Below, piece after piece: positions 1-10,083 of a DNA stretch of 23,901 nt. Every line of letters begins with the position of its first letter. The stretch's first letter is position 1. The stretch lies in the NCBI GenBank assembly GCA_003427395.1, contig BFEA01000021.1, forward strand, positions 1,190,212 to 1,214,112, in the 5' to 3' direction. The DNA is from Chara braunii. Its lineage: Eukaryota; Streptophyta; Charophyceae; Charales; Characeae. The notes below the pieces were generated by a model, which saw only the letters and a program-made list of their open reading frames with translations, searched no databases and was not told the origin of the DNA. Made by a program: the position numbers and the translations under genes.

Positions 1-415
1 AGTGTCGAGACAGGAGACACTGGAATCCGACAAGGGAACGTTCGACTTCACAACCATGAACTCACACAAAAAAAATGATCCGCAACCATGAAGGCGCATT
101 CGCCGTGAAATTCCAATATGGCCCTGGGCCAATCATCCACTCAACTCCAATTACCGATTCTCATACCCACACCGACGATCCCAGCCGTTGCGTGCTAACT
201 TCCGCCGCTGCGATCGTCATCCCGTTGTCGCAAGCTCGACACGGCTCGTCCGGATCCCACAGTTCGTCGTGGCGATCAAGCGCGCAACCGGACAGCCTAC
301 CGTCAGCCCGACAGAACTTTTTGACTCGCACCAAACGCATCACTTAGCCACTATTTCCCGGAAGTTGGCTTGCGAGTGGAAAATGTAAGAGCGATTTGCG
401 GGCGCGCTTGCGGAA

Positions 416-422
416 TTTATAG
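416..422 (-). promoter_or_regulatory. TATA box in 3' LTR U3
   Basis: The minus strand reads CTATAAA, about 890 bases into the LTR. It is conserved in the other LTR at 11912-11918 and lies downstream, in the element's sense, of paired CCAAT boxes. Transcription would start roughly 25-35 bases further left. Confidence 0.6.
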
Positions 423-515
423 TTGCGAGAAAGAAGACAGACGAGGGAGAAGACAAAGGAGAAATCGAGGTGTAAGAGGGGAAGATTCAGCGAGGGGTGC
501 TCAAGGGAAGCCATA

Positions 516-621
516 TTGATCCTTCGGAACCCAATGTTCAGCCAATCAGATTCGTCGCACAATAGGAAAATCCTCTTACTCAACGCGTCTGATTGGTGAG
601 CGAGGGTACTCGAAGGATCAA
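516..621 (-). promoter_or_regulatory. Nested inverted repeat with two opposed CCAAT boxes (3' LTR)
   Basis: The outer arms are ttgatccttcg (516-526) and its exact reverse complement (611-621). The inner arms are ccaatcaga (542-550) and its exact reverse complement (588-596). Each inner arm carries a CCAAT box, on opposite strands. The structure sits about 170 bases upstream of the TATA box in element orientation, where NF-Y sites are common in plant promoters. The binding role is inferred. Confidence 0.55.
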
Positions 622-1314
622 CTGGGCTTCGAGAGCCAAGGTTGAAGAGTGAGAAGGAAAGAGGCGCGAGAAGCAGCGCGGGACGGGTCCAAGATTCAAA
701 TGATCAAGAAAGGGAAAACAGGCGCGCAAAGAGCAGAAAGAGGGAAAACAGTTGAGATAGGAGAAGAAGAGGAAGGGGGGGAAAGGAGAGAGAAGAGAGC
801 ACGGGGGGAAAACGACGTGGGAAATAAGGAGGAGGAAGCTCGCATGCGCGGCGCCGACAGCAAGAGAAAAAAACACCAAAATAGTTACAGCTTGCCTATG
901 TCCTAAACCAATTCAAAAATTGAAATCACCATATCCGCGTGCGAAAGTGGACGCGGAAAAAGAAAGTCCTATGCCTGTCCGTATTCTCACAAAATTCTTA
1001 GAGTTTTCTCTGTCGTGACCGAGAACATTCATGCACAAAAAGGACACGTCGGGTTCCGCTTATTCCGGAATTCCTAACTGTCGAGCCCGATTCCTAGTGC
1101 GCTCGCTAAGGCGCACGCAATTTCCCATGCATTTCTCGAATTACAAAAAGCAGAATTCCAAGAATCAATAGAACCTCCAAAAAATGAGGGTCTAAACAAG
1201 GCACATGAAATCAAGAAAAGCGACGGGGGCTTTGTTGGGTCAGTATGATACAAAAGAGGGAATAGAGTCAAGGGGTACGAAAGATAGCACGGGGTCGGGA
1301 AGTGGTTCGTCACA

Positions 1315-1821
1315 TATGTGACGGGCAGGGGGTTCCAAAACTATGCGATCTCCTGATTGCATGAAAACTTGAACAAAGGAAGTGGGAGGAGACGAAGAAG
1401 CAGGAAGAGGAGAAGCTTAGATCAGCACAATCCATGTCAACAGAGAAAATTGAGTCGGGGCATGCGTTGGCGACAACATCCGTGGCAAGATCTCCGTTAT
1501 GCATGTCGGCTTGTGCTCTCTCGGATCCCCATCCCTTGGAGTCCTGTCATATGCAACCCCCTGCCCTTCAATCTTCGGAGATCGTCCAGGTGGCACCATC
1601 ATGGTCCATCAGGTCTCCGTGTGCTCTGCACTCCCAGTCCAGCGCAATCCGTCGAATCAGAGCATGTGTTGACGTCATCGTCAATGGTGTGAGCTTCGTG
1701 AAACTGTTGATTCGTGTTGCTCGGGGGACACGTGTCAATTTCTCCAGTCGATCGCCACGCTGAGAACGGTCATTGACAAGAAGAGGGTGGGATGCGCCGC
1801 CATCGTGACACGTGGCGGGTA
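1315..1821 (-). other. Element 3' untranslated region
   Basis: No convincing gene lies between ORF-Y and the 3' LTR. A polypurine tract would be expected on the minus strand ending at 1315, but the minus strand there is not purine-rich. Instead, 1375-1415 is purine-rich on the plus strand. Short plus-strand open frames (1357-1692, 1434-1763) look like chance. Confidence 0.5.
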
Positions 1822-2451
1822 TCAGCGCCGCGTGGGGATGGGAAAGTAGACATTGTACATGGAGGGGTGTCGACGGGGAGGGTTAGGGGGAAGTGGGGGT
1901 AAGTAGCGGTTCATCCCTTCCTCTGTCACTGGAAGCTCCTCGTAGCGGATGATCCGGTGAAAGCGGGGAAATCGGTCGCCGCTGTGAGGGAGGGAGGCGA
2001 GATAGTCAGGGTAGAGGGTGGAGAAAGTGCGAAAGAGTGCCGCACGAAATAACTCGTGATGGCCACATGCGGGGATGGTTCCTGTGATTACGCAGTAGAC
2101 TTCTACTGCGTTGCTCTGCTCCCACGCGGCACTAAACAAAAGGACATGCAAATAGAACGCGGGGGTTGCACATTGAAGGGAAGGATGGGGATGGACGGTG
2201 ACGGCGAGGCGTGTGGAGTAGAAGTGATGGAAGGTATCGGGAGGGAAGGGGTTGCGAGTGAAGGTGACGGGGGTATAGATTTGACAGAGGGTGAGGTAAT
2301 CAAGGGGACGGCGGGATAATGACCGGGGACGAAGGCCGATCCCCCGTATCGGTACGTGGACGAACTGGGGGACGGGTTGAGGTGCAGAGGGAGGGGGATC
2401 GGCTCCGTCTCCGTCGCGATGCGCTCGGAGCCGCGGTTGCTGGGTCGCCAT
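1822..2451 (-). CDS. Second extra ORF (ORF-Y), 209 codons, function unknown
   Basis: This is an uninterrupted frame from ATG 2451-2449 to the stop at 1822, overlapping the end of ORF-X in another frame. The product starts MATQQPRLRAHRDGDG, has proline-rich ends and a middle with aromatic, Cys and His residues (ITGTIPACGHHELFRAALF). It could be an independent gene, or the C-terminal part of ORF-X joined by a frameshift. No homology is recognised. Its intactness is notable beside the heavily broken gag-pol, but chance openness of GC-rich sequence cannot be excluded. Confidence 0.4.
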   Translation of the reverse strand: MATQQPRLRAHRDGDGADPPPSAPQPVPQFVHVPIRGIGLRPRSLSRRPLDYLTLCQIYTPVTFTRNPFPPDTFHHFYSTRLAVTVHPHPSLQCATPAFYLHVLLFSAAWEQSNAVEVYCVITGTIPACGHHELFRAALFRTFSTLYPDYLASLPHSGDRFPRFHRIIRYEELPVTEEGMNRYLPPLPPNPPRRHPSMYNVYFPIPTRR

Positions 2452-3870
2452 CTTCGGGCTTGGGGGGATCTAGATCCCGGGTCGGGTCGTCGTTGATGCG
2501 CAGGTTCGCCTCGCTGGCGAACTCCAGCTGGCTTTTCCCAGCGGCGATCTTTTCCCCCTTACGTGCCGCCTCGGGATCTTCCGCTTCCGTGCCTGTGCGC
2601 GCCGCTTCTTCCGGCAAGGTCTCCCACTCCGATCCGGCTTCCTCCTCTTCGTCTTCTTCTTCTTCTTCTTCGTCTTCTTCTTCTTCACTTTGCTCTCCCT
2701 CGCTGTGCTCACTGTAACTCCCTTCCTCCGATGTCTCTTCTTCGGCGTCGCCCTCTTCTTCGGCGTCGCCCTCTTCTTCGGTGGCTTCTTCTTCTCCTTC
2801 GACCGCCTCCTCGGACGTATCTTGCTTCGGATAGAAGGCAAGATTGATGATTCCGGACGGCTCCAAGTACTCCTGCCGCGACGGCAGGGCGCTTTCACTC
2901 CCCGGTTCCTCCAAGCACGCAGTCCACTGTAGATACGGAGCCAATGTCCGTGTAAGGACGTGCGGAGCCGGACTCTCGTCACTTTGCAAAACAATATCGA
3001 GAGAGAGGTCGTCGACCAGTTGCAAAAGCGGGACAGCGAGTTCCTGGACAATTAGCTAGCGATGGCCCGGCCACACCGATCCGAAAAGAAAACCGAGAAG
3101 ATCGCCCTCTACGTCAGTTCTTCAAGTCTGGATAATCAGCAGCTCCAGGTACTCAATCCACCCACGATGCTCGTCGGTCCGCGTCCACTTCACCTCCACT
3201 CGGGCCAAGCACACAGACAAATCGACAAAAGTCTCGCGCCACGCCCGCCAATACCTGGGATCGAGGAGCGGGACGGCAAGGGGCTCGAGCAAGAAGGAAA
3301 GACGAGGATGAAGATCGGATTTCCAGAAGGTGGGGAAAAGAGAAGGAAGGCCGAAGGTGGAAAGAGGAGCGAGAGGAGCGGCGCGGTTCATTGGGGGCGT
3401 TGGAAGGGGACGAGTGTGGGGAGCACAACTGCCGACTGGCGTGTAGAGGTGCGGATCTCGTCGAAGTCAGTCCCGTACGTTGGGACGAGGTTGCACCCGG
3501 GGCACGCAAGACCGTGATGCCACTCAGCCGATAACTGCTGCGTCCACTCCCGTAATGAGGTCAAGATCGCGGTATGCCGAAGCGGGCTGACCGCGTTGAT
3601 ATCGCCGTTGAAGGCAGCGACCGTGGTGACGTGGCTCGTTCCTGGAGCCGCCCACCGATGAAAGGCCACCACCTCTGCCAATACTACTGCCTGCGGACTT
3701 TCTGCAAATCGGAACGCAGCGGCGGCACACACACCCTCGGTGCAGAAGAACTGCGCCAGTCGTCGAAGATCGGGACTGAGCCGCGGATGACGAACTTGCT
3801 GGATCTCCAAGATGTAGCCACGTGGCTGCAGCAGATGATTGCCAAGAGCTTGCTCCATGATGAAACTCAT
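2300..3870 (-). pseudogene. Extra ORF downstream of integrase (ORF-X), acidic, function unknown
   Basis: I do not recognise this protein. It starts at ATG 3870-3868 in a good context (ACCATGA), overlapping the pol stop as ATGA. The first frame runs about 160 codons and contains a C-x2-C in GLACPGCNL; it stops at TGA 3388-3390. Protein-like sequence then continues in the next frame (about 3391-2300), broken by TGA at 3122-3124 and TAG at 3056-3058. It includes FWKSDLHPRLSFLLEPL and a long acidic block (about 2820-2640) of Glu/Asp with repeats of an 18-base unit encoding EEEGDA. It ends in RRRRSRSPS, which could be a nuclear localisation signal. It occupies the position of env-like genes but shows no signal peptide or transmembrane segment. 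Reading frames 3870-3388 and 3391-2300 as one gene is inference. Confidence 0.5.
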
Positions 3871-5361
3871 GGTGAGGATGGGGAAGAAGATGAGAGATGG
3901 GAACAAAAGGGAGAGAACGAGGCGGGAGCTAGATCGTCGTCGTCCTCTTCTTCAGTGGAGGAGGGAAACGAAGGGAGATCAGAGGGAGGGAGCGGACGGA
4001 TATAAGAGGTATGGCGGACGATGGGGACAAAGTTATGGCTGGCGCTGGCCTCGGCCGCAATGCGCACCGTGTTGGCACCGTTGGGTCCGAGCTCGACAAC
4101 GCGGAAACGGCCAGGGAACTTGGGAGCGAGTTTCCGGTCACGTGCGCATTTACGTACCTGCACCAGGTCCCCTAATTTATTGATGTTGGGGACCGGCGTT
4201 TCCATTTCGGGCCTCGTAGCTACGCACTTGCCTCCCGTGGGCTACATCAATCATTTTCTGTCTCTTTCGGGCTAGCTTCGGGACGGCCCTTTCCATTAAA
4301 TCGGCGTACCTTTTGGCCTTGGCCTTAAGGGCGGCACGCGTGTCTCTACCCCCTGCTTCGACAATTTCCGAGTTGGCCCGGTAATCGACACATGGGAGGC
4401 TATTGGTACGAAGCTGAAAGGGGGTGAACCCGTGGATTCGTGAGGGGTGGCCCGGTGAATTCCGACGATTTGGTATACGATCTCGGGCCATAGACGTGTG
4501 TCACTCGCCGCTAGATTTCTACGAAGAGCAGTCTTAATCATGCGATTGGCATTTTCGGCCAACCCATTCGACTGGGAAACGTGGGTTGCCGTGTGTCGAA
4601 GTGTAATACCTCGGCGTGCGAGCAACTCCTCCGCCTCGCCTTTGAATTCGGACCCGTTGTCGGTTAGAATCTCTTCCGTATCTAGGTGGGTATAGAGGAA
4701 CCGATCGATATACGTGGCTATTTCTGCGGCCTTACGGGTTTTGCAGGGGTAGACCTCGATGTATTTGGAAAAATGATCTATTAAAACTAAAAGGATGGAA
4801 TATTCCCAACGGTTTGGGCCAGGTGGCACGTCGATATCTGTCGTGGTCATACTGACTCGCTGGAAAAGGGCGCTCTACTTCCGTCGGCACTATCGTGTTT
4901 GGTCCCCGTATTGGGGCACGGTCGGCGGCACAGACCAGGCAGTTGACGACCACGTATCTGACATCGTACCGTATATTAGACCAGAACCATCGATTCTGAT
5001 CTATAGTTGCTTCAGTGACACGTATCGCGAAATGAGCGACCTGCTCTTCGTGAGCAGATCGGGTCCAGTCATATCTCTGGAATGGATGGGGAACCGTCAA
5101 CCACAAACCCGATCCGTCATTTTAACGCTTTTCCAGGTGACCGTTGATCCATCGGTATTCCCGGGACCTCTCGGTAGCCCGACGTTTGTCGTGCTTAGTG
5201 AGATGATCCAATGGTAAACCGGCCAATTTAACTAATAGAATTTTATCCGTCCAGACCTCCGCTCGTCGGTATTTCTCGTCATATTCAGGGCCGTCCGTTC
5301 GGGCAGCCTCGAATCGAGCCTCGGTGGGGAGTTTGTCTGTTCTACACAGAGGGACTTCCAT
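3867..5361 (-). pseudogene. pol: pol: integrase (HHCC, DDE core, GPY/F-like C terminus)
   Basis: Inserts the cDNA into the genome. A linker (5361-5122) ends at TAA 5122-5124. The HHCC zinc domain follows: H-x5-H, 30 residues, C-x2-C, at about 5052-4930. The catalytic core has Asp in TTDID (near 4838), Asp in LTDNGSEF (near 4661) and Glu in NGLAENANR (near 4556), 34 residues between the last two. The C-terminal region GDLVQVRKC...KFPGRFRVVELGPNG is the GPY/F-like SH3 module. Breaks are one extra base in an A4 run at 4864-4867 (plus strand), a 1-base loss near 4426-4432 and a compensating shift near 4205. The stop TGA (3869-3867) overlaps the ATG of the next ORF. No chromodomain is seen. Confidence 0.9.
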
Positions 5362-5654
5362 ACCCTACTACTCGTTCGGTATCGAACGCATCCACCATGC
5401 GCACGAGTGACACACGTGGCACAGTCCACCCAATCAACGAATCCAGTCTCAAAAGGATGATAGTCCACCCCATAAACCCGTGTAATACACGTACAAAAAT
5501 AGCAGAATTTATCGGGAAGGGTGGCGAAGAAGGCCGAGGAGGTGTGATGGGCGGAATCAGCAGGGGAAGAGGGGCTTGCAGAGATAGGTGGGGTAGCCAT
5601 GATGAGAGGGGAGGAGAGAGAGAGAGACCAGGGCTGCAGAGAGGGTGGAACCAA
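5361..5654 (-). pseudogene. pol linker with PHD-like Cys/His cluster
   Basis: The frame shifts after RNase H, and this segment carries a proline/serine-rich stretch followed by a metal-binding-like cluster. It has Cys-x2-Cys at 5504-5493, then 23 residues including an isolated Cys and His, then W-V-D-C-x2-C-x4-H-x2-C ending at 5388. The second half matches the central signature of PHD fingers, with an aromatic residue three before the third Cys. The final Cys pair of a PHD finger is not visible, perhaps because the frame changes back near 5361-5340. It sits between RNase H and the integrase HHCC domain, where many elements have only a short linker. A histone-tail reader guiding integration is a hypothesis. 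Confidence 0.5.
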
Positions 5655-5667
5655 GGCCCCGTGTCAC

Positions 5668-7161
5668 TCACTCCTTCGACAGGATTTCCACTTGCCCGTA
5701 CCGCGGTCCATTCTCATCCTTCGGCTCGTTCCACGGAATCACCTCCTCGCTTTTGGGGACCTTCTCGGGTCGGTGCAGTCGTGTCAATCCGTCAGCATTC
5801 CCGTGCCTCTCGTGCTTTCGATGATGAATGTCAAAGTCCATGCTATGCAGCACCGTTGCCCATCTCCCGATCATGCCCGGGTAGTCCTTAGATTTCTTCA
5901 GGGCTAATAATGACTCATGATCGGTGACCAGCGTGAACTTCCGCCCGTATAGATAGGCTCGAAAGTGACTGATCCTTCACAGAGCCGCATAGCATTCTCC
6001 TGTCGGGGCGGCGTAATTGCGCTTGCAGGCAGGCACCGACTTAGACGCGTATTCCACCACGTATTCGAGCCCGCCCGGTCCCACCTGGGCCAAGATCGCT
6101 GAGATTGCCTCCGGCTACCAGTCCGTGATGAGGACAAAAGGCTTTTCGGGATCCGGCCTTATAAGGACCAGAGCCGAAATAAGAGTTGCCTTGAGTTTCG
6201 AAAACGCTTGATCACATTCTGGCGTCCAAATCAACGGTTGATCCTTTTTCAACAGATTCGTGAGGGGACCCGCAATCGCCGCAAAGCCTTTGATAAACCT
6301 TCGGTAGTACGAGGCCAGGCCCAGAAAGGCGCGAACTTGAGTGATAGTCATTGGTACGGGCGCGTCTCTCACTGCTGCCACCTTTTGCGGTTCCGGTCTG
6401 AGTCCCTGGTCCGTCACCGCGTGTCCCAGGAAGGAAATGGTGGTGAGAAAGAACTGACATTTCTCAAGCGCCACCTTGAAACCGGCATCCTTCAATGCAT
6501 GCAGCGTCCATTCGATGTGCTGCACATGTCCCTCGTAAGAACTCGAGTACACCAGAATATCGTCCATGTACACAATCACGCAATAGTTAACGATACTCTG
6601 CGTCAGACATGTCTTCCACACAAAGTTATGAAAAGCCATGTTCATGGTTCGCTGAAAGGTTGCTGGAGCATTGCAGATGCCCATTGGACATCGAACCCAT
6701 TGCCAAGTACCTTCGAACAACACAAACGCCGTTTTTTTATGGTCCTCCTCTCGAACAAGAAGATGATGAAACCCATAAAGAACATCAAACTTACTGAAAA
6801 ATCGAGCACTCCCAATGACATCCAACAACTCATCAATCCGGGGAAGGGGGTACACATCTTTGATCGTGATATCGTTCAATTTTCGATAATCGATACATAT
6901 GCGAATCCCTCCGGCCTTTTTGGGCACGATTACCACCGGAAACGACCAAGGTCCTATAGCGGGTTTGATCCATCCATTAGATTTGAATTCCTTGATTCGC
7001 TGAAACGCGGCCGCCCGTTGGGCTGGCCAGTATCGGTAGGGAACGCAGCTAATGGGTGGATGATCCCCCGTAAGGATGACATGCTCAATCACGTTAGACA
7101 GTCCGATATCGTTATCGCGCACACTTAATACCTCTACGTAACCATTCAAGACGTTAATCAT
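5668..7161 (-). pseudogene. pol: pol: reverse transcriptase and RNase H
   Basis: Copies element RNA into DNA and degrades the RNA template. RT motifs in order are YRYWPAQRA, KKAGGIRICIDYRKLN, FSKFDVLYGFHH (first catalytic Asp), CPMGICNAPATFQ and YMDD (6570-6559, catalytic Asp pair), then FLGHAV and FLGLASYYRRFI of the connection, typical of Ty3/gypsy. RNase H begins at LITD (Asp codon 6121-6123) and continues in the same frame through GECYAAL, LVTDHES and HGNADGL (Asp near 5793). Two stops interrupt RNase H: TAG at 6115-6117 and TGA at 5977-5979, the latter where family members have tryptophan. The frame ends with TGA at 5668. RT motifs themselves look complete. Confidence 0.95.
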
Positions 7162-8220
7162 TGATTTTCAAAATTCCAGGGGGACGTGATTAGGTGGAGT
7201 GACTGTCGGTCGATCGGGTATCTCAAGGGGCAGATCGATCCAATCAGTAGGCCGATTCGGTCGGTCATGAACGCTAGAGAAAATAGAGCTGCTAGTGCGG
7301 ACAGGAAACACAGTCGCAATCATCTGGGATTTAGCAGGGTTAATCATCTCGGTTTCTTTAACTTCGGCGTCAGTTTCCGAGTCGGCCGTAGTTTCTTTCA
7401 TGGTTAGTCATGTTAAATCCACCATTTCCTGCATTAGATCGGGCACATCGTCGACGGGAGCTTCGGCTTCCCGTTTTATCAGAGCGATGGTCGCTCCTGT
7501 TGTAAGTAGCGACCTTGGAGGAGAAACAAAAACATCCAGGTATTGTTTCACCTGTTGATAGCGTGCTGGAAGGGAAAGTGTTCCCTCGTACAAAGTGCGA
7601 GGGGGTTCCAAATCGTCTGCTAGGTCAGATATTTGCAAAATGGGTTCCCCGAGAAAGGTCGAAGATCCGATCGGGGCTCCCGCAGACGCGAGCGTGTTAT
7701 CTTCCAGGCTCAAGTGGAAAGTTCGTGTGGTTCTGGGAACCATCCGAAATTCCTCTGGAGTTTCGTGCTCGAAAAGTTCGACTAAGTGTTTCCATTCACT
7801 CTCACTAGGCATCTCTTCTTCGCACTCCTGCTCTTCGAATCCGCTACTATTATCCGGAGATGGAAATTCCTCGTGATCGGAACCTTGAATCATCCCTATT
7901 CGAGCAGAATTAGGATTTTTTTTTACTGTTCGGGTTGAAATCCGCAACGGAACTGTCCGAGGCTTTCCTCCTATTTGCGTAAGCACCAACTGTTTGGAAT
8001 CGAATTGCATGCGGGCACCTACCGCCATTGCCCAAGGCAGTCCCAACAACACCGAATATGAGTGCACATCTATGACCAAGGCGTTAACGAGGATGTGTAC
8101 TCGTCCAACTTTCACGGCCACATTCTCAATGACTCTTATGATATTCATTGCTTCCTCGTCAGCAGAGACGTAATTGTCCTTGCCGGATTGAGGGAGAATC
8201 GAGTTGATTCGTCTCGTTCT
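7162..8220 (-). pseudogene. pol: pol: C-terminal protease and linker to RT
   Basis: This frame continues protease after the break: residues read VLLGLPWAM (near 8045), matching the conserved LG-x-PW flap/C-terminal region of retrotransposon aspartic proteases. A long hydrophilic, acidic linker follows towards RT. Stops are TGA at 7408-7410 and TGA at 7168-7170, both in the same frame as RT, and both would be tryptophan with one G-to-A change. The protein would cut the Gag-Pol polyprotein. Protease identity is good; the linker function is unknown. Confidence 0.8.
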
Positions 8221-9989
8221 TTCACCGTATCTAATGATATAGCGACCGCGGAGGAGCCAGTATCGATGAGGGCGTTAAAAGGTTTGCCCCATACTTCGCA
8301 ATCACATTCAGCACTTTTCCACAACACTGGTCGAGCTCGCACGAAATGATATTTCTCGGCTAAAGAAATCGTAGCTACTCGCGCTGCTTCGGGTTCACCA
8401 ACTTCGGGTTCGGGTGGTGCAACACCCTCTGCTTCTTCTTCCTTCTTCTTTTGCAACATTCGCTGTATGCGCTGGTATGTAAAGCGTTTTTTATTCTTCT
8501 GACATTGTTGCAGCAGCTTGTCATTTGCAGCTTCGGATATGGTGAGCAAATGTCCTACTGGGATCGGAACGCGAATGCCCAATTGCTTAAGCGTTCGTAG
8601 TACATCAATTTCTCCCGTCCGAAATTGTGGTCCGGGGTTAGATTTGCGTTCGACCCAGTCAAGATCGTCATGGGCCGGTCGGATTGCTCCGACCATGTCG
8701 GTGAGATGAAGGTATTCGACCGGATCAACCACGTCAGCAGCTTCGGAAGAAGAAGTCCCTGAGGTCGATGCAACTGCCATTGAGGGGGAAGGTCGCTCAG
8801 GGGCGTACGCAATGATCTCCTCATTTCGGGCCGTATCCATTAGTGCGGCTACTCGTCGTTGATTCAGAGCTACGGGGGCTGCGGCAGGTGGGGGCTGATT
8901 TCGTTTTGGCTGCGGACAGTTCCGGGCAAAATGCCCGAGCTGTTTGCAATTGTAACACTCGATTTCCCCTGCCAGGGTAGCTGCATGAGGGAACTGCGGT
9001 GCATGGCCAGGTGCAGGCGGGGCAGGCAAAAGTGGGAACGATGCAGGGGCAGGTCGAGCAGGAGCTGAGTTGGGCTTAATTAGCTTGCTCATTATCTGTT
9101 CCCTTCGATTCATGTGAGCCGCCTGCATTTGAACCAGATTGCTCATCCATTCTGATTGTTTGGTAGTAGCTGTATGGATCATCTGTGCCAAATGCATATT
9201 GGTTATAGACATAGAGGCAGGATCTTGGGAGCCTCTGGGTTTAACAGTTGCTACCTGTTGGTTCATTGAGAGAGTCGGAGGAGGGGAAGGAGGAGCCGGC
9301 GGGATATCAGAGGCGAACCCTTCAAAAAGGTCATGACCAGGCCGGGGATAGAGTCGTCCTACCGCTTGTAACCACGATCGTCGTTTCGCCGCTACATCTT
9401 GAATCGTGTCTGTAATGTCTTCGTCTCCCTGACTGATATACTTCTTTGTATCCGTCAGGTCTAACTCAAGCGCTTTGGTGATGATAGCAGACAACTGGTT
9501 CGTTTTAGGGGGAACCTTTTTCTGCAACTTAGCTTTTAGCGCCGAATTTCGTAGATGATCGATGAACAAATCTCGGACGGACTTTTCATCTCGCCCTGAT
9601 TTGTCCAACGTAGTTTGGAATCAATCCACGAAGTCAGGCAGCAACTCCCCTAGTTCTTGCGGTCGAGTTTTGAGCACATACCAAGCGGCGTCTTCGCTGA
9701 CCGTATCAAATCTGGCCAAGAACACTTGCTTGAAGGTGTTCCAATCTACCCATCTGTGTTTCCTAAACCAATCATACGTCGTGTTGCGAAGCAGCAAGGT
9801 GATGACGCGGGGGAGATCTTCCGCACTATATCCTTGAGCTTGGACGGCTTCCAACCAAGCTTTGGGGTGGGTGTGATTAGGAAAGAAAGGAAAAGCGGCG
9901 GGAATACTAACAATCACCCTGGGGGAGGCTGCGTTGCCGTCGGCCATTGGCATAGCCGGTCTAGCCTCACCAGATCTTGATCTGGTCAC
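8145..9989 (-). pseudogene. gag: gag plus N-terminal half of aspartic protease
   Basis: This encodes the capsid/nucleocapsid polyprotein and the start of protease. The N-terminal part (9989-9621) has the retrotransposon gag pattern of W, L and F residues in helices (AWLEAV, TYDWFRKH, FKQVFLARFD). Proline-rich linkers follow, then a CCHC zinc knuckle, C-x2-C-x4-H-x4-C, at 8957-8916. The protease active site ALIDTGSS lies at about 8270-8250. An in-frame TGA at 9621-9623 breaks gag where tryptophan is likely. The frame ends at 8145, but homology moves to another frame near 8230-8200, inside protease, so a small indel is more likely than programmed frameshifting. The frame is open up to 10044 but has no ATG there; the codon at 9989 is GTG, and the first ATG is at 9953, so the original start may be lost. 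Confidence 0.9.
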
Positions 9990-10070
9990 CGGGCGATCTC
10001 GACGAGCAGGTTGAGGACTTTTTCTACCTTTCGCCAGCTCGACTTACTATCATCAGAACCGACACGTGTC

Positions 10071-10083
10071 GGCTCCGATACCA
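10071..10083 (-). other. Primer binding site, tRNA-iMet type
   Basis: The minus strand reads TGGTATCGGAGCC. The usual plant retrotransposon site complementary to the 3' end of initiator tRNA-Met is TGGTATCAGAGC. Eleven of 12 bases agree, and the A-to-G change still allows a G-U pair. It lies about 80-120 bases upstream of gag, the normal position. A perfect 14-base palindrome, ccgacacgtgtcgg (10059-10072), abuts it and could form a hairpin next to the primer. Confidence 0.75.

Larger units (their letters stand above)
1..1314 (-). repeat. 3' LTR (partial; U3 and start of R)
   Basis: This is the downstream LTR of the minus-strand element and begins at 1314 with TGTGAC. It aligns to 11497-12735 with about 49 substitutions by hand count (around 4%, roughly 40 of them transitions) and one large indel. 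Bases 998-1073 are absent from the other copy, and the deletion is bounded by a 5-base aattc repeat. The repeat does not end at position 1: both copies share the very first visible base, so the LTR continues to the left outside the window. The junction with internal DNA is a perfect 14-base palindrome, gtcacatatgtgac, at 1309-1322. Confidence 0.9.

Noticed and set aside
580-906. Small ORFs in the LTR (for example 649-906 plus, 580-879 minus)
   Set aside because: Purine-rich low-complexity frames inside U3, repeated in both LTRs without protein-like features.
1-1314. The 1.3-kb repeat as a complete LTR with its TG end at position 3
   Set aside because: Both copies share the bases before that TG, and the primer site is 1.4 kb away from the right copy, so the LTR must continue further.
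6208-7128. 306-codon plus-strand open frame
   Set aside because: It lies exactly opposite the RT coding region, has no recognisable motifs and is a complement shadow.
8145-8230. Programmed gag-pol frameshift
   Set aside because: The frame change lies inside the protease domain between its active site and flap, and no clear slippery heptamer is seen. A mutation is more likely.
5977-9623. Alternative genetic code with TGA read as tryptophan
   Set aside because: Several TGA codons fall at likely Trp positions, but TGG is used freely in the same genes, TAG and TAA stops also interrupt them, and frameshifts are present. Decay explains all of these.
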